A stretch of DNA of 32,989 bases, from NCBI GenBank assembly GCA_020354665.1, contig CP070653.1, positions 2,605,095-2,638,083 of the forward strand, read 5' to 3'. A program made the translations under genes and the position numbers. Source of the DNA: Burkholderiales bacterium (GTDB lineage: Bacteria > Pseudomonadota > Gammaproteobacteria > Burkholderiales > Burkholderiaceae_C). A model generated the notes under the pieces. That model saw nothing but the letters and a program-made list of their open reading frames with translations. It was not told the origin of the DNA and did not search any database. The stretch's first letter is position 1, and each line of letters opens with the position of its first letter. Of this stretch, positions 27,757 through 32,989 are shown piece by piece.

Positions 27757-27797
27757 TCGGCTGAGGCGATCCGGCCGCGACGACGCAAGGGCGAGCG

Positions 27798-29519
27798 ATG
27801 CAGGTTGACACCGCAGCGCCCGTCGTCCACGACAGCCGCGCTGGCGCGACGGCTCCGGCCGACGGCATGGCGAATCGCCCGGTGGCTACCGGTCTGCACG
27901 TGTTCGCACCATTCACGCGCGCGGAGCGCTTGCTGGTACGCGCCTGGACGCGCGGCGAGATCGCGCGTATCGGCCTGCAACACCCGCCACAGGCCAGTGC
28001 GGCGTTCGTCGTGCGTTCATCGCTGCTCGCCTACCTTGCCTGCGGCCGGGCTGCCGGTGCCGGGGTGCGTAGCCATCCCGTGCAGGTCGTCGGCGCGTGG
28101 GTCACCGGCCGATTCGATCTCACCGACCTCCAGCTGCCGGCTTCGCTGTGGCTTTATCGGTGCGTCTTTGACGCCGGGCTCGAGCTCGACGGCGCGCGCA
28201 TCGCCGGCAGCCTCAGCCTGCGAGACTGCCGCCTCCCGGGCCTATACGCCGATCGCTGTGATCTGCGCGGCGATCTCGTTGTGGATGCCGGCACGACAGT
28301 CGCCGGCGAGGTCCGCCTACGCGGCGCGCGCATCGGTGGCGACATCAATGCGGCCGGTGCCCGGATCGGGCGCGGCGAGCCTGCGACGGCATCGGCGCAG
28401 CGGCCATGGGTTGCCGACGGGGCCCAGATCGGCGGCGATGTGCGTCTGCATCGCGGCTTCGAGTCGATCGGCGAGGTGCGCGGGGTGGGTGCGCACATCG
28501 GTGGCGACTTCGATGCAAGCCGGGCGCGGCTGAGCGGGCACGTCGATCGCCAGGGGCTTCGCCACGAGGCGCTCAACTTGGACGGCATCCGCGTTGGCGG
28601 CGACCTCGTGCTCGACAGCGGCTTTGCCGCAGCGGGGACTGTCAGTGCGGTGCGCGCACGAATCGGCGGCGACCTGCTTGGCAGCGGCGCGACCTTTGAT
28701 CTGACCGGTGATTCGACATGGGGCGAAGACGGCGCATCGCTGCGCCTGGATCGCGCGCAGATCGACGGCGCCTTGGTGCTGCGCAAGCTGCCAGCACCGA
28801 TTCCGGCAGCGTCGCTCGTTGATGCGCGCGTGAGCACGCTCGACGACGACGATTCGACCTGGGACGAGGAGCTCGTGCTCGACGGTTTCGAGTACCAGCG
28901 CTTTGCAGCGACGTCACCCAGCGATGCCGAGTTTCGGCTCGGCTGGCTGGGGCGCCAGCGCGCGCGACATCTCGGTGCCGACTTGCGGCCACAGCCGTGG
29001 CGGCAATTGATCGGCGTGCTGCGCGACATGGGACGCGATGACGACGCGCGACGGGTGGTGATCGGTCGTGAGCGTCACCTGCGCCGTTCGGGTCGCGTTG
29101 GCGCTGCGCTGCCACGTGGACTGCGCCTCTTCGCGTCCGCAGCCCATGCGCTTTTCGGACTCGTCGTCGGCTACGGCCAGCGACCGCTGCGCCTCCTGGG
29201 ATGGCTGATCGCGGTGGGCGTGCTCAGCGGTGCGGGTTACCACGCCGGCCATCTCTCGGGCGGCTTCGTCCCAGTGAGCGCGGCCCCGGCACCGGCGCCG
29301 TTCAACCCGTGGGTCTATTCGCTCGAGCGGCTCGTGCCGATGCTTGACCTGCAACAGGCCAAGTACTGGACGCCAACGTCGCAGCTTTCGAATGACGTGC
29401 CGTCCGTCGGCGATGCGATGCGCTGGCTCGGCTGGGCTGAAGCGGCGCTTGGCTGGTCTGGCGTGCTGCTGCTGGTCGCGTCGGTGGCTGGCTGGCCCGA
29501 ACGCGACCGCAGGCGCTGA
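27798..29519 (+). CDS. Beta-solenoid repeat protein with C-terminal membrane segments
   Basis: A 573-residue protein. After an N-terminal domain (about 33-95, FTRAERLLVRAWTRG) comes a repeat region (about 95-345) in which the motif (A/I)xIGGD recurs at about 179, 211, 234, 266 and 289, with 23-32 residues between copies, each followed by an LxxxGF/GxV strand pattern. This suggests a right-handed beta-helix reminiscent of pentapeptide-repeat or bactofilin folds. The C-terminal part has a soluble stretch (LGWLGRQRARHL) and two hydrophobic segments at about 470-490 and 547-567, anchoring it in the inner membrane. Function is unknown. The ATG at 27798 follows AAGGG. It starts 41 nt behind ettA and may be co-transcribed, but no functional link is known. 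Confidence 0.8.
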   Translation: MQVDTAAPVVHDSRAGATAPADGMANRPVATGLHVFAPFTRAERLLVRAWTRGEIARIGLQHPPQASAAFVVRSSLLAYLACGRAAGAGVRSHPVQVVGAWVTGRFDLTDLQLPASLWLYRCVFDAGLELDGARIAGSLSLRDCRLPGLYADRCDLRGDLVVDAGTTVAGEVRLRGARIGGDINAAGARIGRGEPATASAQRPWVADGAQIGGDVRLHRGFESIGEVRGVGAHIGGDFDASRARLSGHVDRQGLRHEALNLDGIRVGGDLVLDSGFAAAGTVSAVRARIGGDLLGSGATFDLTGDSTWGEDGASLRLDRAQIDGALVLRKLPAPIPAASLVDARVSTLDDDDSTWDEELVLDGFEYQRFAATSPSDAEFRLGWLGRQRARHLGADLRPQPWRQLIGVLRDMGRDDDARRVVIGRERHLRRSGRVGAALPRGLRLFASAAHALFGLVVGYGQRPLRLLGWLIAVGVLSGAGYHAGHLSGGFVPVSAAPAPAPFNPWVYSLERLVPMLDLQQAKYWTPTSQLSNDVPSVGDAMRWLGWAEAALGWSGVLLLVASVAGWPERDRRR

Positions 29520-29541
29520 GGCGCGAAGGGCGCCGCCTCAG
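29516..29541. repeat. Inverted repeat spanning two convergent stop codons
   Basis: CTGAGGCG (29516-29523) and CGCCTCAG (29534-29541) are perfect 8-bp arms around a 10-nt loop. The left arm contains the TGA of the solenoid gene and the right arm the TGA of the minus-strand DsrE-like gene. It may act as a two-way transcript end, although neither side has a T-run. Confidence 0.45.
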
Positions 29542-29945
29542 GGCTTGATGTAGGAGTAACCCTCGTGCTGCAGCTTGGAAAGCCGCGCCACGCCGGATGG
29601 CGTGAAGTCAGCTTCCTGGATGAACTGCTCCTTCTTCAGATTCCTGCGCTTCAGCGTGATCTCGCAGACCTCGAACTTGACGCCCTGCGATCTGAGTCCG
29701 GATACCAGGCTCGCATACTCTGTCCCGTTGGGAGCCTTGGCCCCCACCATCAGGAAATCGACACCCTGTGAATGTGAGACGACCGTGATCTGCGCCTTGG
29801 GGTCCACGCTCAGATGGTTGCCGACGTTGCGCAGGCCGGCGAGCGCCTGTTCCTTGGAGTCGTTGATGTGGTAGACAGCCTTGTCCTGCGCGAACGAGCC
29901 GGTTGCCGCGATGGCCAGCGAGGCAGCGAGAATCCAGTGTTTCAT
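29538..29945 (-). CDS. Periplasmic DsrE-like protein
   Basis: A 135-residue protein. Residues 1-19 form a classical Sec signal peptide (MKHWILAASLAIAATGSFA, cleavage before QDK). The mature part has the DsrE/DsrF-like alpha/beta pattern: YHINDSKEQALAGLRNVGNHL, ITVVSHSQGVDFLM and a single conserved cysteine C94 in FEVCEITLKRRNL. Cytoplasmic DsrE proteins transfer sulfur, and exported relatives are widespread in betaproteobacteria but poorly studied. CAGGAGA sits just upstream of the ATG at 29945. It is convergent with the solenoid gene and divergent from the metalloprotease, sharing a 153-bp promoter region with the latter. Confidence 0.88.
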   Translation of the reverse strand: MKHWILAASLAIAATGSFAQDKAVYHINDSKEQALAGLRNVGNHLSVDPKAQITVVSHSQGVDFLMVGAKAPNGTEYASLVSGLRSQGVKFEVCEITLKRRNLKKEQFIQEADFTPSGVARLSKLQHEGYSYIKP

Positions 29946-30098
29946 GCAAATCTCCTGACAATTGAGCCTGTGAAGTGACCAGATGGCGGATTCTCGGCAA
30001 GCAGCGAGGCTCGGCCAACCCGGCTTACCCCAATGCGCACCGTGACGATGCCGCGTTCAGCCGTCCGAGACTCGGGTTTACCCGTTCAGCAATGATTA

Positions 30099-32858
30099 AT
30101 GGATAAGTCGTTGATCCGTCTGCGTTGTGTTGGCATCGCGGCGGCGATGCTTGTCGGAGTTGCCGGGCTGCAAGGCTGTGCAGCTCTTGGCGCCGCGCCG
30201 TCGGTTGCTGCGTCGTCGACCTCTTCGCGTGAAGCATCCATGCAGGCGGTCGCGTCGCCGGCCGCCCCGGCTTCGGCGGCTTCCGCACCAGCCGCCCGGC
30301 CCGCCGCGCAGGCCGGCAAGCCGCCGGCCTTCGCCGAGGTGACGAAGGACGCGCAGCGCATCGACGGCGCGCTGCCGATGTGGCGCAAGGACGAGAAGCT
30401 CTGGATCGAGCTCGCGCCCGCAGCGTTCGACCAACCGATGCTGATGTCCCCCAAGCTGAAGTCGGGTATCGGCGAGGCCTCGGTGTTCGGTGGGCTGATG
30501 GCCAGTCCGGTGGGCGGCGCCGGCGGCCCGCAGGTGATCGCGTTCAAGCGCGTGCACAACCAGGTGCAGATGCTCGCGCTCAATCTCGACGTCACCGCCG
30601 CCGCAGGCACGCCGCAGGCGCGCGCGGTCGAAGCGGCATTCTCACCGAGCCTGCTCGGCAGCGCCGCGGTCGCGAGTCAGCCCGATCCGCAAAGCCAGGC
30701 CGTGCTGGTCGAGGCCAACGGCCTGTTTCTTTCGGACCTGCTCGGGCTGGGCATGCGGCTGCAGCGCTCGTTTCGCCAGGGCTACTCGCTCGACGCGCGC
30801 AACTCGGCGATCGTGTCGGTGCGCGCCACGCCGCAGGCGATGGTGATCGAGACGCGCAACCACTTCTACACCGCCAGCCTGGCCACGCCGCCCCACGGTA
30901 CGAGTGGCAGCGGCTCGAGCAGCGCGCCGGCGCCTTCAGTGCCGAACTGGCTGCCCGACGCGCGCAGCCTGTTCATCGAGGTGCACTATTCGCTTGCGCC
31001 GCTGCCGGCGCAGCCGATGGCTGCACGCCGCCTCGATCCGCGCGTGGGCCTGTTCGCGAGCACGCGGCTCGACTTCAGCAACGACCTCGCCCGCACGCCG
31101 CGCCAACGCATCGTCAACCGCTGGCGGCTGGAAAAGAAGAATCCGGATGCCGAGATGTCCGAGCCGGTGCGGCCGATCACGTTCTGGATCGATCGCACCG
31201 TGCCGGTCGAATACCGCGGCGCGGTGACCGAGGGCATTCTCGAATGGAACAGGGCGTTCGAGCGCATCGGCTTGCATGGCGCGATCGCGGTGCGCCAGCA
31301 ACCCGACGACGCCGACTTCGACACGCTCGACTTCGGTGTCGCGTCGGTGCGCTGGATGGCCAACATCCAGACGAGCTTCGCCGCGATCGGGCCGCGTCAC
31401 GTCGATCCGCGTACCGGCGAGATCCTCGACGCCGACATCGCGATGGAGAGCATCGCCATCCGCATGATGCGCGCGCTGCGCGCGCAGGTGCTCGCGCGCG
31501 ACGAGTCCGCTGCACAGACAGCCGACACGGCCGAATTCGAGACGTGCCAGCACGGCGACTTCGCGGCCGAGCAGCTCGGCTATGCGCTCGACGTGCTGGC
31601 CGCGCGCGGCGAGCTCGACGCCGACGGCGCGCAGGCCAATGCGTTCGTGCACGACTACATCAAGGCGACCGTCATGCACGAAGTTGGCCACGCACTGGGG
31701 CTGCGCCACAACTTCCGTGCCTCGCGCGCGTACAAGCTCGAGCAGCTCGCCGACCCCGAGTTCACGCGCGAGCACGGTACGACGGGATCGGTGATGGAGT
31801 ACCAGGGCGTCAACCTCGGGCGCGCCGGCGAGCGAAACGGTACGCCGTTTCAGATCGCGCTCGGGCCGTACGACTACTGGGCGATCGAGTACGCATACAA
31901 GGTCGTCCCTGCCGAGCAGGAGGCGGCCGAGCTCGAGCGCATCGCTGCGCGCAGCAACGATCCGCTGCTCGCCTTTGGCACCGACGAGGACGCCGCGCTC
32001 GGCATCGACCCCGAGGTGATGCAGTTCGACCTCGGCGACGACCCGCTGGCGTTCGCCGAGCGGCGCCTGGCCATCGCGCGCGAGATGTTCGGGCGGCAGG
32101 AAACCCGCCGGCTCGATCCGGGGCAGGACTGGTCGGTGCTGCGGCGCTCGCTCACCTACGCGATCTCCGACGCCGGCCGCGCGGTCAACGTGCTCGCGCG
32201 GCAGATTGGCGGCGTGCGCACGCTGCGCGATTACGCCGGCAGCCAGCGCGATCCGCTGGTGCCGGTGCCGGCAGACACGCAGCGCCGCGCGCTCGAGCAG
32301 ATCGCGCGCACGGTGTTCGCGCCCGACGCGCTCGCCGTTTCGCCCAAGCTGCAGCGTCGGCTCGCGCCGGATTACCTCGACCGCAGCGAAATCCCGGGCG
32401 TGACGACAGACTATCCGGTGACTCAGCGGTTGCTCGACCTGCAGCGCGCGGCGCTCAACCGTTTGATGAGCGACGCCCTGGCCGCGCGCGTGCTCGACAA
32501 CGTCAGCATGGTGGATCGGGGCACGGATGTGTTCACGTTGGCCGAGCTGTACGAGCGACTGGTGCGCGACGTGTGGGCCGAGCTCGATCGCCCTGGCCGT
32601 GACATCGGCGCCGCGCGTCGCGCCTTGCAGCGCGAGCATCTCAATCGACTCGCCAACGCGGTGCTGCGACCGACGCCGCAGACGCGGTCCGACGCACGCA
32701 GCCTGCTGCGCAGCCAGGCGCGCGCGTTGCTCGCGCGCATCGAGGGGGCGTTGCGGCGGCCGCGCGGCTTGTCCGCGACGAGCGTGGCCCATCTGCGCGA
32801 CAGCGCCGACACGCTGCGCGAAGTGTTGCGCGCCTCGCTGCAGCGAGGCGGCGTGTAG
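30099..32858 (+). CDS. Zinc-dependent Met-zincin lipoprotein (DUF5117/DUF4953-type)
   Basis: A 919-residue exported protein. The signal peptide ends in a lipobox LQGC with C27; alanine at +2 favours the outer membrane. An Ala/Pro/Ser-rich spacer (about 30-75) leads to a DUF5117-like region (about 75-340), then the catalytic domain with HEVGHALGLRH at 527-537, the full metzincin zinc motif HExxHxxGxxH (H527, H531, H537; E528 catalytic), and a Met-turn GSVMEYQGVN about 35 residues later. The C-terminal third is helical and basic. Relatives are large secreted or surface proteases of unknown substrate. No clear ribosome-binding site precedes the ATG at 30099, so the start is less sure than the reading frame. 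Confidence 0.92.
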   Translation: MDKSLIRLRCVGIAAAMLVGVAGLQGCAALGAAPSVAASSTSSREASMQAVASPAAPASAASAPAARPAAQAGKPPAFAEVTKDAQRIDGALPMWRKDEKLWIELAPAAFDQPMLMSPKLKSGIGEASVFGGLMASPVGGAGGPQVIAFKRVHNQVQMLALNLDVTAAAGTPQARAVEAAFSPSLLGSAAVASQPDPQSQAVLVEANGLFLSDLLGLGMRLQRSFRQGYSLDARNSAIVSVRATPQAMVIETRNHFYTASLATPPHGTSGSGSSSAPAPSVPNWLPDARSLFIEVHYSLAPLPAQPMAARRLDPRVGLFASTRLDFSNDLARTPRQRIVNRWRLEKKNPDAEMSEPVRPITFWIDRTVPVEYRGAVTEGILEWNRAFERIGLHGAIAVRQQPDDADFDTLDFGVASVRWMANIQTSFAAIGPRHVDPRTGEILDADIAMESIAIRMMRALRAQVLARDESAAQTADTAEFETCQHGDFAAEQLGYALDVLAARGELDADGAQANAFVHDYIKATVMHEVGHALGLRHNFRASRAYKLEQLADPEFTREHGTTGSVMEYQGVNLGRAGERNGTPFQIALGPYDYWAIEYAYKVVPAEQEAAELERIAARSNDPLLAFGTDEDAALGIDPEVMQFDLGDDPLAFAERRLAIAREMFGRQETRRLDPGQDWSVLRRSLTYAISDAGRAVNVLARQIGGVRTLRDYAGSQRDPLVPVPADTQRRALEQIARTVFAPDALAVSPKLQRRLAPDYLDRSEIPGVTTDYPVTQRLLDLQRAALNRLMSDALAARVLDNVSMVDRGTDVFTLAELYERLVRDVWAELDRPGRDIGAARRALQREHLNRLANAVLRPTPQTRSDARSLLRSQARALLARIEGALRRPRGLSATSVAHLRDSADTLREVLRASLQRGGV

Positions 32859-32906
32859 GCGTTCGGCGCGCCGAGACGGCGAATCGCCCCCAAGCGCTGT
32901 GCGGTA

Positions 32907-32936
32907 TTGGCGACGAGCGCAGCACCCGCCTATAGT
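32907..32936 (+). promoter_or_regulatory. Promoter-like hexamers pointing out of the window
   Basis: TTGGCG (32907-32912) and TATAGT (32931-32936) are spaced 18 nt apart, a good sigma70-type arrangement. The gene it would serve lies beyond the right edge. Confidence 0.4.
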
Positions 32937-32989
32937 GAATGAGTCGGCGCCTGCATCGCGGCCGATCGTGGCCGTGACGCGAAGGCGCT

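Noticed and set aside
30936-32792. A 618-codon open frame antisense to the metalloprotease
   Set aside because: Composition is Arg/His/Val-rich with no motif; the plus strand carries the full metzincin motif and lipobox.

Overview
The window is high-GC DNA with dense coding on both strands. Its gene complement fits a facultatively anaerobic, denitrifying-type betaproteobacterium, most likely in the Burkholderiales. This is inferred from a NarK1-NarK2 fusion transporter, a GAF/PAS hybrid sensor kinase, a DUF1127 protein, RhlE, EttA, a periplasmic DsrE-like protein and a rubrerythrin/Fe-S/DUF3501 cassette. No rRNA, insertion sequence, phage gene or CRISPR array was seen. The window reads as ordinary chromosome with several poorly characterised redox modules.

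Left part (1-10431): a minus-strand fused nitrate/nitrite transporter runs off the left edge. A 555-bp leader and control region separates it from a plus-strand run: a fold-type II PLP cysteine-synthase-family enzyme, a 1482-residue hybrid histidine kinase (2 GAF, 6 PAS, HisKA, ATPase, receiver), and a cysteine synthase fused to a glutaredoxin-like domain. Directly behind the fusion lies a decayed NADPH-dependent FMN reductase that lacks its N-terminus and is frameshifted.

Middle part (10454-17813): a minus-strand set encodes a ferritin-like diiron protein, a DUF1127 protein and an MFS transporter. It is divergent from an orphan OmpR-type response regulator. Then come a tRNA-Ala(CGC) with encoded CCA, promoter and terminator, an alpha/beta hydrolase, and a peroxide/oxygen-defence-like cassette (rubrerythrin, terminator, GlpC/HdrD-like Fe-S oxidoreductase, DUF3501). 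Two perfect palindromes sit upstream of the rubrerythrin.

Right part (18102-32989): a small membrane protein, a prolyl-4-hydroxylase-like 2OG oxygenase, a hypothetical protein, an endonuclease/phosphatase-fold protein translationally coupled to an MgtC/DUF4010 membrane protein, a palindrome-rich noncoding stretch, an NAD(P)-binding atypical SDR, RhlE, a DUF4870-like membrane protein, the translation factor EttA, a repeat-rich beta-solenoid membrane protein, a periplasmic DsrE-like protein and a large Met-zincin lipoprotein. A promoter-like pair of hexamers at the right edge points out of the window.

The best candidates for under-described biology are the diiron/DUF1127/MFS locus with its divergent regulator, the rubrerythrin/Fe-S/DUF3501 cassette with its palindromic control region, the two cysteine-synthase-family genes flanking the giant sensor kinase (one fused to a CxxS glutaredoxin), and the beta-solenoid membrane protein behind ettA. 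All functional statements come from motif reading; no database search was possible.
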